Assembly (NCBI RefSeq): GCF_002868845.1
Contig: NZ_PKUB01000041.1
Location: forward strand, 227,526-270,799
DNA from: Desulfuromonas sp.
GTDB taxonomy: Bacteria > Desulfobacterota > Desulfuromonadia > Desulfuromonadales > BM501
Reading direction: 5' to 3'
Length of the DNA stretch: 43,274 nt
Part shown: positions 15,453 to 23,566 of the stretch, in pieces
Position numbering within the stretch: the stretch's first letter is position 1
Layout of the letters: the number at the start of each line of letters is the position of its first letter
The notes under the pieces: generated by a model
Seen by the model: the letters and a program-made list of their open reading frames with translations, nothing else
Database searches by the model: none
What the model was told of the DNA's origin: nothing
Position numbers and translations under genes: made by a program

Positions 15453-17480
15453 ATGAAAAAGGGGATATTGCGAACAGCCTCTGTCTTGAGACTCGCCCTT
15501 GCCCTGCTGGCGACTTCCGCCCTGATGCTGGTTCCGGTTGCAGCGGCCTGGGGGGAGACAGTCGTGAGGGTCGGTTTTTACGACAACCGACCCCTGTCCT
15601 TTGTCGGGCCAGGCGGAGCATATAAGGGCATCACGGTTGATCTGCTCGAGCATGTCGCCCGCCAGGAGGGGTGGCGGCTGGAATACGTCCCGGGTACCTG
15701 GGCACAGGCCCTGGAGCGCCTGGAACATGGAAATATCGACCTGCTCTCCCCCATCGCCTATTCCGAAGAGCGCGCCAAAAGGTTCGACTTCAACAAAGAG
15801 ACCCTTATCAACAACTGGGGCCAGGTATATCTCCCTTCCGACTCGGCCATCGACACGATTCTCGACCTGGCCGGCAAGCGCATCGCCGTTCTCGGCAACG
15901 ACATCTATGAACGCCACTTCCTCGACCTGCTCGAAAGGTTCAATATCCGCTGCGAGATCGTCCAGGTCGTGGATTATCACGAGGTCTTCAGCCTGCTCCG
16001 CGACCAACGTGTCGACGCCGGTGTGGTCAACCGGCTGTTCGGCCGGCAGTTCGAGAACCGCTACGGGGTGAGGCGCAGCTCCATTGTCTTTCTTCCCATC
16101 GATGTGCGCTACGCCGCACCCAAGGGGGGGGGAGATAGGCTTCTGGCGACCCTCGACGCTCGTCTGCGGGAGTTGAAACAGGACAAAAGCTCCCGCTACT
16201 ATGGGGTGATTGACCGTTATCTCGGAAACACCGAAAGCAGGGTGTTTTCCAAGTGGGTCAAGTGGGGCCTCTTTATCGCTGCCGCCCTGCTGCTCCTTCT
16301 GGGAACCCTTAGCCTGCTGCTGCGGGTCCAGGTGCGGGCCAAGACAAGGGCCCTGGCCGAGCGCAACCGGCTCCTGGAGAAAGAGATTGAAGAGCGGCAG
16401 CTGGCCGAGGTCGCCCTCAAGGAGAGCGAGGGACGCTACCGCTCCCTGGTGGAGAACATCGACCTGGGCATCTCCCTCAAGGACCGCAGGCACCGTTTCG
16501 TGACGACCAATACGGCCCTGGGCCGGCTGACGGGGGTTCCCACCGAGAACCTCTCCGGCAAGGTCTGTTACCAGGCTCTGTGGAACAATGACTCGCCCTG
16601 TTCCGACTGCCCGGGTACGGTGGCCATGACCGTTCTGGAGCCGCACACCATCGAGCGCCTGCGGAAGCACCCCGACGGCAGGGACATCACCCTGCGCATC
16701 CACGCATTCCCCCTGAAGGACGGGCAGGGGCAGGCCTCCGGTTTTATCGAGGTGGTCGAGGACATTACCCGGGAGAAGGAAATCGACAGGCTCCGCATCG
16801 AACTGCTGTCCACTGCCGCCCACGAGTTCCGCACGCCCCTCGCATCAATTTTCGGCTTTGCCGAACTGCTCCTGTCCCTGGAGGAGGTCTCTGCCGAGGA
16901 TCAAAGGGAATACCTCACCTACATCTACGAGAAGAGCGAGGATCTCTCCAGTCTGGTCGATCAGCTGCTGGATGTCACCCGCATCGACGAGGGGAGGGGG
17001 CTCGACCTGAACCTGAAACCCTGCACTCTCGAGGAGGTGATGGAGAGAGCCGTCCGTCCCTTCAGGACACGCTCGAAGTCGGTCCGCCTCGAAGTGGAAC
17101 TGGCCCCGGACCTCGCGGTCTTGCAGGCGGACCGCGGAAAGATCGAGCAGGTGATGGAAAACCTCTTGTCCAATGCTTTCAAGTACTCCCCCCGGGGGGG
17201 AAGGGTGCTGGTTGCCGGGGAAAGAGACGGGGACATGTGCCGGGTCACGGTCTCCGACCAGGGCATAGGCATGACCCCGGCGCAGCAGGAGCGTGCCTTT
17301 GAAAAGTTCTACCGGGCCGACACGTCGGACACCGCGCCGAGCGGGACCGGTATCGGTCTGAGCATCGCCAGGAGCATCATCGAGTCCCACAACGGGGAGA
17401 TCTGGCTGGAGAGCACCGCCGGCCAGGGAACAACCGTTCATTTCACCATCCCCCTTCATTCTGCGGCCCGCTCGGCCTGA
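15453..17480 (+). CDS. Sensor histidine kinase with periplasmic solute-binding and PAS domains
   Basis: 675-residue membrane sensor. A signal peptide (about 1-33) leads into a family-3 solute-binding domain (about 36-255), which would sense a small molecule in the periplasm. One transmembrane helix lies near 268-292, then a short coiled coil and a PAS domain (about 325-440). The PAS contains cysteines in V-C-Y-Q-A-L-W and S-P-C-S-D-C-P. The phospho-acceptor is the histidine of A-A-H-E-F-R-T-P-L (about 460), followed by the ATPase boxes N-A-F-K-Y-S, D-Q-G-I-G-M and G-T-G-I-G-L. There is no receiver domain or adjacent response regulator. GAAAGG precedes ATG 15453. Confidence 0.93.
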   Translation: MKKGILRTASVLRLALALLATSALMLVPVAAAWGETVVRVGFYDNRPLSFVGPGGAYKGITVDLLEHVARQEGWRLEYVPGTWAQALERLEHGNIDLLSPIAYSEERAKRFDFNKETLINNWGQVYLPSDSAIDTILDLAGKRIAVLGNDIYERHFLDLLERFNIRCEIVQVVDYHEVFSLLRDQRVDAGVVNRLFGRQFENRYGVRRSSIVFLPIDVRYAAPKGGGDRLLATLDARLRELKQDKSSRYYGVIDRYLGNTESRVFSKWVKWGLFIAAALLLLLGTLSLLLRVQVRAKTRALAERNRLLEKEIEERQLAEVALKESEGRYRSLVENIDLGISLKDRRHRFVTTNTALGRLTGVPTENLSGKVCYQALWNNDSPCSDCPGTVAMTVLEPHTIERLRKHPDGRDITLRIHAFPLKDGQGQASGFIEVVEDITREKEIDRLRIELLSTAAHEFRTPLASIFGFAELLLSLEEVSAEDQREYLTYIYEKSEDLSSLVDQLLDVTRIDEGRGLDLNLKPCTLEEVMERAVRPFRTRSKSVRLEVELAPDLAVLQADRGKIEQVMENLLSNAFKYSPRGGRVLVAGERDGDMCRVTVSDQGIGMTPAQQERAFEKFYRADTSDTAPSGTGIGLSIARSIIESHNGEIWLESTAGQGTTVHFTIPLHSAARSA

Positions 17481-17736
17481 CAGCCTCTCATTCCCTCTTC
17501 TTCCCCCATCATGCATTCGAGCCTAAACGGTTGCCTTCCTCGTCGGCGCGGCGCCTTTTGATTCCGACCGAGCGGCACGCCCCACCTTTTTTCTTGTGAG
17601 AACCAGCGGGTCCAGGTCCGTCTCGACATGGCCTGGAGTTAGCCGAAATCATTAAGGAAAAAGGAGCCGTTGCAAACGGGTTCGGGTTTGGTAATGTTGA
17701 TCTCAAAGGGGTCGAATTACGTCCCCGAAAGGAGGA

Positions 17737-18174
17737 ATGCCTGGCCGGTTGGGGCATTTTCGGGAGATGGAGCATCTGAGGCGGGAGATCGACCACACCC
17801 TGAGCGATTTGACACGGGGCCGATTTCTGGAACCCGGATACCTGCCCGGTTTGGGCCGGGGGCGTTATCCCCAGGTCAACATCTGCGAAGACGAGAACAA
17901 CATCTATGTCTCTGCACTCGTCCCGGGCATCGATCCCCAGGGGGGGCTGAGCGTTATGCGGAGGATACTGACCCAGCGCAGGGCCTCAGAGGGGAAAACA
18001 TCACCTGGCACCGAAGGGAGCGGGGCGGTGGTGAGTTCCTTAGAAGCGTGGAGTTGCCTCATGAGGTGGGTGCGGCCTGGGTGGAAGCCGTGTGCAGCAA
18101 CGGGGTGCTTACGGTGACCCTGCCGAAAGCCGAGGCGGTCAAGCCGAAAAAAGGTCCCTGTCAAGATCGATTAG
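17737..18174 (+). pseudogene. Frameshifted Hsp20, paralogue A2
   Basis: Decayed duplicate of the first Hsp20 (4163). The frame from ATG 17737 reads F-R-E-M-E-H-L-R-R-E-I-D and L-V-P-G-I-D-P, then loses homology. From about 17990 the next frame continues with E-N-I-T-W-H-R-R-E-R-G and G-V-L-T-V-T-L-P. Comparison with the intact copy points to a one-base loss in the G run near 17992, an apparent in-frame loss of about three codons just upstream, and an extra A in the A6 run at 18147-18152. Removing that A gives the ending V-P-V-K-I-D and the stop TAG 18172-18174. GGAGG lies very close to the ATG. Confidence 0.85.
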
Positions 18175-18228
18175 GCGCGATCCTTCGGGGGAGGACTTCC
18201 GTCAAAGGCGTTGGGCCGGGAGGGGGTC

Positions 18229-18627
18229 ATGGCTGTGAAAAAGAGTATATTGGCCAAGGAGGGCGGCGAAGGGAGCGGTCGGGAAGAGACCCGGGACCTT
18301 CAGGACTATGTTCGCCCAGCCGTCGATATTTACGAGACCGCCGAGGGATTGACCCTTGTTGCCGACATGCCCGGCGTGGCCAAGGAACATCTCAATGTCG
18401 ATATCGACAAGGGGGTCCTGACCCTGCGAGGGCATGCCGAGGGGATGGCGACAGGCGAAGATCTTCACCGTGAATTCGCCCTCGGAACCTATTTTCGCCA
18501 ATTCGAGATTCCCGACGAGATCGATTTGAAAAGCGTCTCCGCCGAGTTCAAGGACGGCGTGTTGACCCTGAGTCTGCCCAAGGCCCTGGCGGCCCGGCCG
18601 CGAAAGATCCCCATCTTGACCCACTGA
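18229..18627 (+). CDS. Hsp20 small heat-shock protein, paralogue B2
   Basis: 132-residue intact Hsp20 chaperone, 54 bases after the decayed copy. The ATG at 18229 follows GGGAGGGGG. A basic, glycine-rich N-terminal arm of about 30 residues precedes the alpha-crystallin domain (R-P-A-V-D-I-Y-E-T through G-V-L-T-L-S-L-P). It is the counterpart of the Hsp20 at 4642. With its partner gene broken, this protein would have to act alone or with the products of the first cluster. Confidence 0.95.
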   Translation: MAVKKSILAKEGGEGSGREETRDLQDYVRPAVDIYETAEGLTLVADMPGVAKEHLNVDIDKGVLTLRGHAEGMATGEDLHREFALGTYFRQFEIPDEIDLKSVSAEFKDGVLTLSLPKALAARPRKIPILTH

Positions 18628-18729
18628 GAATGAGCCGCAACGGCCTGAGCGAGACCAGGGCGCGTCAGGAAGCCCTTTCCCTTTTTGGGCCCCGGCACCG
18701 CCGACGGCAATGGGTCAAAACAAGGCCGA

Positions 18730-19044
18730 TTACAGGTGAAGCTCGACCAGTTCCTCGATCAGTTCCCCGATCGTCGTCCTGCGGGTTGCGGCGGTGATTT
18801 TGAGCCGGAGATGGAGGTCTTCCCGGATGTTTGCGGTCAGCCGCACGTCGCCTTCGGGGACTTGGCCGGAGCCCTTTTTCGCTGCGGACTTGCGCCGGGG
18901 TGGAGAAGGCGCGGAGGTCTTGCGCTTCGGCCTCTTCGGTGAAGCGGTATTTTTCGCTTTCCGCTCCTCGGTTGCTGGTTGCACCTCGGGGGGGTGTGGT
19001 GTCCCGAAAAGGGAAATCTGCTCGTCGTCGCCTGAGCGGCTCAT
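18730..19044 (-). CDS. Ribbon-helix-helix-type protein with basic linker
   Basis: 104-residue protein in three parts: an acidic N-terminus with Q-I-S-L-F-G, a disordered lysine/proline/serine-rich linker of about 45 residues, and a C-terminal RHH-like domain (V-R-L-T-A-N-I-R-E-D-L-H-L-R-L-K-I-T-A-A then G-E-L-I-E-E-L-V). GAGGAG lies 6 bases before the ATG. The domain resembles small ParG-like or CopG-like DNA binders. A perfect 10-10-10 palindrome lies just upstream (19095-19124) and is a likely operator for autoregulation. No ParA or toxin gene is adjacent. Confidence 0.75.
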   Translation of the reverse strand: MSRSGDDEQISLFGTPHPPEVQPATEERKAKNTASPKRPKRKTSAPSPPRRKSAAKKGSGQVPEGDVRLTANIREDLHLRLKITAATRRTTIGELIEELVELHL

Positions 19045-19094
19045 GATGGCTCCTCGCTGAATGGAAAGGAATGGGCTGCGGCTCGGTGGGTATA

Positions 19095-19124
19095 TATTTA
19101 CCCGTTTACGTGTGCGGGTAAATA
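19095..19124. promoter_or_regulatory. Perfect inverted repeat, candidate RHH operator
   Basis: TATTTACCCG, a 10-base spacer, then CGGGTAAATA. It lies between the divergent RHH-type gene (start 19044) and the hemolysin III gene (start 19177) and could control both. The spacer contains a further TTTACG, giving three TTTAC-related units in total. Confidence 0.65.
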
Positions 19125-19176
19125 GGAAAATTATTTCGTAATTAAAATCAGTTTCTTAGCTGCGCAGGAAAGGGCT

Positions 19177-19836
19177 ATGGGGCAGGGTAAGGAAAATCAA
19201 CTCGTTATCTATTCGGAGGAAGAGGAGCTCGTAAATCGCCTCACCCACGGCCTCGGAGCGGTCCTTGGTGTCGCCGGCATGGTTTTCCTGCTTTGGAGAG
19301 CTACGGCCCAGGGGGATCCCTGGCGCCTGACCAGTTGCGCCATCTACGGCTCGACCTTGGTCCTGTTTTACACGATTTCGACCCTTTACCATAGCCTGCG
19401 CAGGCCGAAGCTACGGAACCTGTTCCGCATCCTCGACCACGTGAGCATTTTCTTTCTTATCGCTGGGACCTACACCCCGTTCACCCTGATTACTCTGCGC
19501 GGGGCCTGGGGCTGGACCCTGTTCGGGATCGTCTGGGGGATGGCCCTTGTCGGTGCGGTTTTCAAGGCGTTTATGGTTCATCGTCTGCGCATGCTGGCTC
19601 CCATGTTTTACCTTGCCATGGGTTGGCTGATCGTCATTGCAATCCGTCCCCTGCTGGATGCATTGCCTTGGAACGGTTTTCTATGGCTGCTCTGCGGCGG
19701 GGTGGCCTACACCCTCGGAGTCGTCTTTTACGCCTGGCAAAAAATACCCTACAACCATGCCATCTGGCACTTTTTCGTCCTCGGCGGCAGCATCAGTCAC
19801 TACCTCGCCATCTACTACTACGTCGTTCCCGTCTGA
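19177..19836 (+). CDS. Hemolysin III / PAQR-family membrane protein
   Basis: 219-residue inner-membrane protein with seven predicted helices. Conserved PAQR features are E-L-V-N-R-L-T-H-G near residue 20, S-T-L-Y-H-S near residue 67, D-H-V-S-I-F-F-L-I-A-G-T-Y-T-P near residue 88, and H-A-I-W-H-F-F-V-L near residue 190; the histidines, serine and aspartate form the presumed metal site. The bacterial members are called hemolysin III, but a true lytic function is doubtful and a hydrolase role is suspected. GGAAAGG precedes the ATG. Confidence 0.93.
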   Translation: MGQGKENQLVIYSEEEELVNRLTHGLGAVLGVAGMVFLLWRATAQGDPWRLTSCAIYGSTLVLFYTISTLYHSLRRPKLRNLFRILDHVSIFFLIAGTYTPFTLITLRGAWGWTLFGIVWGMALVGAVFKAFMVHRLRMLAPMFYLAMGWLIVIAIRPLLDALPWNGFLWLLCGGVAYTLGVVFYAWQKIPYNHAIWHFFVLGGSISHYLAIYYYVVPV

Positions 19837-20138
19837 GGGGAGTGCATGCCCGAGACCCCGTGGGATCCTTGTCATCCGGGCCGGTCCAACCCGTTCTCGC
19901 AGATCGGGCAGGGGATTGCATGTCAGGGGCAGGAGGGAGGCCGGTGCTGGCGACCCTGCATCCATCCGGTGGGCATTGCACGTGTTTGGGGGGGGGGAAA
20001 GCGAACAAAATGCAATCACGAGGACGAAACGGAATCGGGAGTGAAGTTGAGAGGCTGCCGACAGGAACGATTGCGGGGTTTGGGAGGGGGGGGGGAGAGA
20101 TCCGTCCTTTTGGGTGGTTTTTGGGGAATCGGTCTGGT
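19837..20138. other. 302-bp intergenic region, no recognisable gene
   Basis: Lies between convergent genes. A 98-codon open frame at 19846-20142 has no recognisable motif and an erratic cysteine/glycine composition, so I do not call it. Several long G runs are present, but I see no clear terminator hairpin. Confidence 0.6.
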
Positions 20139-20891
20139 CTAGCTCAAGGGCGGCGGCGGGGAATGGTGTCCCGGGGCTTTCTCGGTTCGCTGGGAATGCC
20201 ATTTTTTAATGTATTCGCGGATGTGGTCTCCGGCCTCATTGTTGAGATGGAGAAACTTCACGGCCATTCCCGTCGGAAGATCCTTCTTCTTTCGCCAGTC
20301 TGACGGATTGACCCAGGCCACCCGGCCCTGGGAGTGGACGGGGGCCAGTTGGCCGGGGAGGGTGAATTCAAGCGACAGGGAGGTTCCGGCGGGATGGGGG
20401 GTTTCCGAGGTGATGAATATCCCTCCGCAACTCAGATCGACCGAGTGGCCGATGTCCTTCATGTGGGAATCGGATCCGTAATGGACCGGAAGGCGGATGT
20501 TGACTCGGGTCGAGTCGGCACTCGAGGCACCGAGGATGCGAAAGGCCGTGGCCAGGAAGTGCTCCCTGTTGATCGGCTTGGTCAAGAAAGCGTCGCATCC
20601 GGCCTTGCGACAGCGCTCCAGGTCGTTGGGGTCCTTGCTGTTGGTGACGATTACGATGGGGGTGAAACGCACATCGGGGTTCTCGCGCACCGTGCGGCAG
20701 GCCTCGTCGCCGTTGCCTCCCGGCATATAAAGGTCCATGAAGACCAGGTCCGGGCGGTGCTGGACGATTTTCTCCGCGGCTTCCCGGCCGCTGCCGGCCT
20801 CTAGAATGGTGAAGTTTTCCCTGCGGAAAAAGTCCTTTTCCATTTCCAGGAACAGTTTGACATCGTCAACCAAGAGTATCTTTTTTCTCAT
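20139..20891 (-). CDS. Response regulator with PilZ output domain
   Basis: 250-residue cytoplasmic protein. The receiver domain (1-120) has the acidic pair D-D at 9-10, the phospho-acceptor in V-F-M-D-L-Y-M-P (D about 53), T-N-S-K and the conserved lysine in L-T-K-P-I. A PilZ domain follows (about 128-230): R-V-N-I-R replaces the usual R-x-x-x-R ligand motif, with D-L-S-C-G-G-I-F intact. It could couple phosphorylation to c-di-GMP binding. The ATG has AAGGAGGA upstream. No kinase is adjacent. Confidence 0.92.
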   Translation of the reverse strand: MRKKILLVDDVKLFLEMEKDFFRRENFTILEAGSGREAAEKIVQHRPDLVFMDLYMPGGNGDEACRTVRENPDVRFTPIVIVTNSKDPNDLERCRKAGCDAFLTKPINREHFLATAFRILGASSADSTRVNIRLPVHYGSDSHMKDIGHSVDLSCGGIFITSETPHPAGTSLSLEFTLPGQLAPVHSQGRVAWVNPSDWRKKKDLPTGMAVKFLHLNNEAGDHIREYIKKWHSQRTEKAPGHHSPPPPLS

Positions 20892-21051
20892 GGTGACGTC
20901 CTCCTTGAGTATGTTAAAATGCCGACCATTGTTTGATGGTTATAGGGTTCTTACGGTGGAGTTAAGGTTAACACGGTTTTTCCGGGGTGCAACCGGCATC
21001 TTTTCTTTTTGCGGAGCAGGCGGCATTTGAGGGGAGAAGGAGGCTGGATCG

Positions 21052-21591
21052 TTGATTTTGTCTTTACTTGAAAAGAGGCGCAGCGTTCGCAAATTCAGCT
21101 CCCGTCCGGTCGAGGGGGAGAAGACGGATAAGATCCTCCAGGCCATGCTTCGCTCTCCCTCGTCGCGGGGATTGAACCCCTGGGAGTTCGTCCTCGTCAC
21201 CGAGAGGGAGCCCCTGGAGGAACTGTCGCGGGCCAAGGAGCACGGTTCGGCCTTTCTCGCCGGGGTCCCTTTGGCGATCGTGGTGTGTGCCGACCCGTAG
21301 CGTTCCGACGTCTGGACGGAGGACTGCGCTATCGTTTCGATCATGGCCCAACTCCAGGCCCAGGCCATGGGACTCGGCAGCTGCTGGGTCCAGATCCGCC
21401 AGCGGATGAAAGGTGACGGGCGGACCGCGAGAGAGCATGTTCTTCAGACCCTGGGAATCCCTTCCCGACTTGAGGTCCTCGCGATCATCGGGATCGGCTA
21501 CCCTGCCGATCAGATGGAGGGCCATCCCGCGGAAAGCCTTTCTCTTGAAAAGGTCCACCGGGAGCGGTACGGACGCGTGTCCGCCGATTAG
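21052..21591 (+). pseudogene. Nitroreductase-family gene with an in-frame UAG
   Basis: FMN-dependent nitroreductase fold. The frame from TTG 21052 (GGAGG 8 bases upstream) reads L-E-K-R-R-S-V-R-K-F, the family's FMN-phosphate-binding start, then S-S-R-G-L-N-P-W-E-F and V-V-C-A-D-P. Codon 83 is TAG (21298-21300). The same frame then continues with family sequence: R-S-D-V-W-T-E-D, G-L-G-S-C-W-V-Q-I and I-I-G-I-G-Y-P-A, ending at TAG 21591. Apart from the one codon the gene is full length (about 178 residues). Other members I recall have glutamate at this place, so GAG to TAG is the simplest change. Confidence 0.85.
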
Positions 21592-21624
21592 GGCAACGCA
21601 CCCTTCGGCCGGGGAAATGAGATT

Positions 21625-22119
21625 ATGGACGATTTTATCGGCCGGGTCGAGCAGGCCATGACGGATTATTTCCGCACAGATCGGCGGCGCATCGAGCACG
21701 CCCGGCAGGTGGCGGAGCATGCCCGCCGGCTTCTTGACGAGATCGCCGCCGACCGGACCGTGACACTGGCGGCTGCCTACCTGCACGATATCGGGATTCC
21801 CGCGGCTGAGCGCAAGTACGGATCGAGCGCGGGGCGCCATCAGGAGGTGGAAGGCCCCCCGGTCGCCAGCGACATCCTGAAGAAACTGGGAGCTTCCGAG
21901 GCCTTTATCGAAAAGGTCTGCGAGTTGGTCGGAAATCATCACACCCCGGAGGCCATCGATTCGCCCGAATTCCAAATTCTCTGGGATGCCGATGCCCTGG
22001 TCAATCTCGCCGAGGTCCTGCCGGGCAAGACTGCAGGGCAGGTGAACGCCGTCCTGGAAAAGAGCTTCGCAACCGATGCCGGCTTGCGCCGGGGCCGCAC
22101 TGTCTATCTACGAGAGTGA
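21625..22119 (+). CDS. HD-domain phosphohydrolase
   Basis: 164-residue metal-dependent phosphohydrolase. The HD residues are visible: H in R-R-I-E-H-A-R-Q-V, the H-D pair in A-A-Y-L-H-D-I-G, further histidines in G-N-H-H-T-P, and the final aspartate in L-W-D-A-D. The substrate is unknown; small HD proteins act on nucleotides or phosphomonoesters. It starts 33 bases after the nitroreductase frame ends, with GGGGAAATGAG upstream, and is probably in the same transcript. Confidence 0.88.
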   Translation: MDDFIGRVEQAMTDYFRTDRRRIEHARQVAEHARRLLDEIAADRTVTLAAAYLHDIGIPAAERKYGSSAGRHQEVEGPPVASDILKKLGASEAFIEKVCELVGNHHTPEAIDSPEFQILWDADALVNLAEVLPGKTAGQVNAVLEKSFATDAGLRRGRTVYLRE

Positions 22120-22189
22120 AGCCGGTCTTCCGATCTCCCTGCGCACCGCAGGAAAAAATAAAAAAGTGTTATAGTCGCTGGGAACATTC

Positions 22190-22219
22190 TTGACACTCTC
22201 GGGAGGGTGTTGCTATATT
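22190..22219 (+). promoter_or_regulatory. Sigma-70 promoter of the cobalamin gene cluster
   Basis: TTGACA (22190-22195) and TATATT (22214-22219) with an 18-base spacer. It leaves a leader of about 150 bases before the cobO start at 22375. Confidence 0.7.
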
Positions 22220-22225
22220 TTCGGC

Positions 22226-22374
22226 CTGCTAAATCTTTTTAGTCCCGATAAAAGGGTTGGCCCGGGGTAAACCGCCGTTTTTCGCCTCCCGAACCGGTCG
22301 TGAAGACCAGGGGGACAGGGTCAGCCGTCAGGGCCGCACTTTTTATCCCGAAGACTTTGGGAACGGGTAATCTG
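22226..22374 (+). promoter_or_regulatory. Long 5' leader of cobO, no known riboswitch recognised
   Basis: About 150 bases of transcribed leader containing GC-rich segments able to fold, for example GGTC-GTGAA-GACC around 22297-22310. The conserved core of the cobalamin riboswitch (the GCCACTG element and B12 box) is not found, although this would be its natural place. Confidence 0.35.
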
Positions 22375-22920
22375 ATGACAACTGAAGAAAAAAGCCTGAC
22401 TCGGGGCATGGTGCAGGTCTACACCGGCAACGGCAAGGGGAAGACAACGGCCTCTCTCGGACTGGCCTTTCGGGCATCCGGCCACGGGTTCAGGGTTTAC
22501 GTCATGCAATTCATGAAGGGCAGCACGGTCTATGGCGAACTGGCCGCTGCCCGCCGCCTTGCACCGGAGTTGACCATCGAGCAGGTGGGGCGGGACACCT
22601 TCGTCTCCCGGAGCCATCCCGCCGAGGAGGACTGTCGCATGGCCAGGGAAGGGTTCGCGAGGGCGAGGAAGATGGTGGCCTCTGGCGAATTCGACCTGAT
22701 CGTACTCGACGAGCTGAACTGCGCGGTCGACTTCGGCCTGGTGCCCCTCGACGGGGTCAAGGAGATGATCCAGGAAAAGGCCCCGCTTACAGAACTGGTG
22801 CTCACCGGCCGGGGCGCCCACCCCGACATCATGGAATTGGCCGACCTGGTCACGGAGATGCGGGAGGTCAAACATTACTACAATTCAGGGCAGCATGCGC
22901 GAACCGGGATCGAACACTGA
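22375..22920 (+). CDS. cobO: Corrinoid (cob(I)alamin) adenosyltransferase
   Basis: 181-residue CobO/BtuR-type enzyme that transfers the adenosyl group of ATP to cob(I)alamin, making adenosylcobalamin. The P-loop T-G-N-G-K-G-K-T lies at about 17-24. Other family blocks are V-Y-V-M-Q-F-M-K-G, D-L-I-V-L-D-E-L-N, and V-L-T-G-R-G-A-H-P near residue 145, with a C-terminal K-H-Y-Y-N-S-G. The start at 22375 gives the usual length but has only GGGAACGGG upstream. It heads a cluster with a B12-dependent mutase subunit and MeaB, so it probably supplies their cofactor. Confidence 0.93.
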   Translation: MTTEEKSLTRGMVQVYTGNGKGKTTASLGLAFRASGHGFRVYVMQFMKGSTVYGELAAARRLAPELTIEQVGRDTFVSRSHPAEEDCRMAREGFARARKMVASGEFDLIVLDELNCAVDFGLVPLDGVKEMIQEKAPLTELVLTGRGAHPDIMELADLVTEMREVKHYYNSGQHARTGIEH

Positions 22921-23013
22921 TATTTCGGTTTAAGAGTTCCCCTGCAACAACAAGAAATATAACTCTTTTCAGGTTTTGCCCTCGGGGCGCAAACGTATTC
23001 AAGGAGAGCCGAT

Positions 23014-23418
23014 ATGAGCGAGAGGAAATTACGAATTCTGGTTGCCAAGCCGGGCCTCGACGGCCATGACCGGGGGGCCAAGATCATTGCCAGGTCCTTC
23101 CGTGACGCCGGCTTCGAGGTGATCTATACAGGGCTGCGGCAGACCCCCGAGCAGATCGTCAATACCGCCATCCAGGAGGACGTCGACGCGGTGAGTCTTT
23201 CGATTCTTTCGGGGGCTCACAACACGCTTTTTCCCAAGATCATCGACCTGCTTCGGGAGAAGGATGCCGGGGACATTCCCGTCTTCGGCGGAGGGATCAT
23301 TCCCGAGGACGACATTCCCGGGCTCAAGGCCGCCGGCGCCCGGGAGATTTTCACTCCTGGAACCAGCACCGAGACGGTCAACGACTGGGTTCGGGATAAC
23401 ATCCACCCCCGGGCTTGA
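23014..23418 (+). CDS. B12-binding subunit of an acyl-CoA mutase (methylmalonyl-CoA mutase type)
   Basis: 134-residue stand-alone cobalamin-binding domain, equal to the C-terminal domain of methylmalonyl-CoA mutase. The lower-axial histidine motif is G-L-D-G-H-D-R-G (residues about 15-22), followed by S-L-S-I-L-S-G and G-G-G-I-I-P. It needs a separate catalytic subunit, which is not in this window. Methylmalonyl-CoA, isobutyryl-CoA or ethylmalonyl-CoA mutase are all possible; the adjacent acyl-CoA dehydrogenase does not decide. AAGGAGAG precedes the ATG. Confidence 0.92.
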   Translation: MSERKLRILVAKPGLDGHDRGAKIIARSFRDAGFEVIYTGLRQTPEQIVNTAIQEDVDAVSLSILSGAHNTLFPKIIDLLREKDAGDIPVFGGGIIPEDDIPGLKAAGAREIFTPGTSTETVNDWVRDNIHPRA

Positions 23419-23566
23419 TCTGCTTTTGAGCCGAACGCGTCCTCGCTACCCATGAGCCCTCCCCGGAGGGCTCACCCTTTTGCAGAGGCAGCGTCCGCCG
23501 CATGGCTCCTGTTCCGCACTTTCCCCGCGAGGTCGAGGCCTGCCCCGGAAGAGGAGGGGGCTGAAG

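Noticed and set aside
18730-19124. Toxin-antitoxin or plasmid partition system around the RHH-type protein
   Set aside because: No toxin, ParA or second small gene is adjacent; the neighbour is a hemolysin III membrane protein.
22220-22374. Cobalamin riboswitch upstream of cobO
   Set aside because: Neither the GCCACTG core nor the B12 box can be found.
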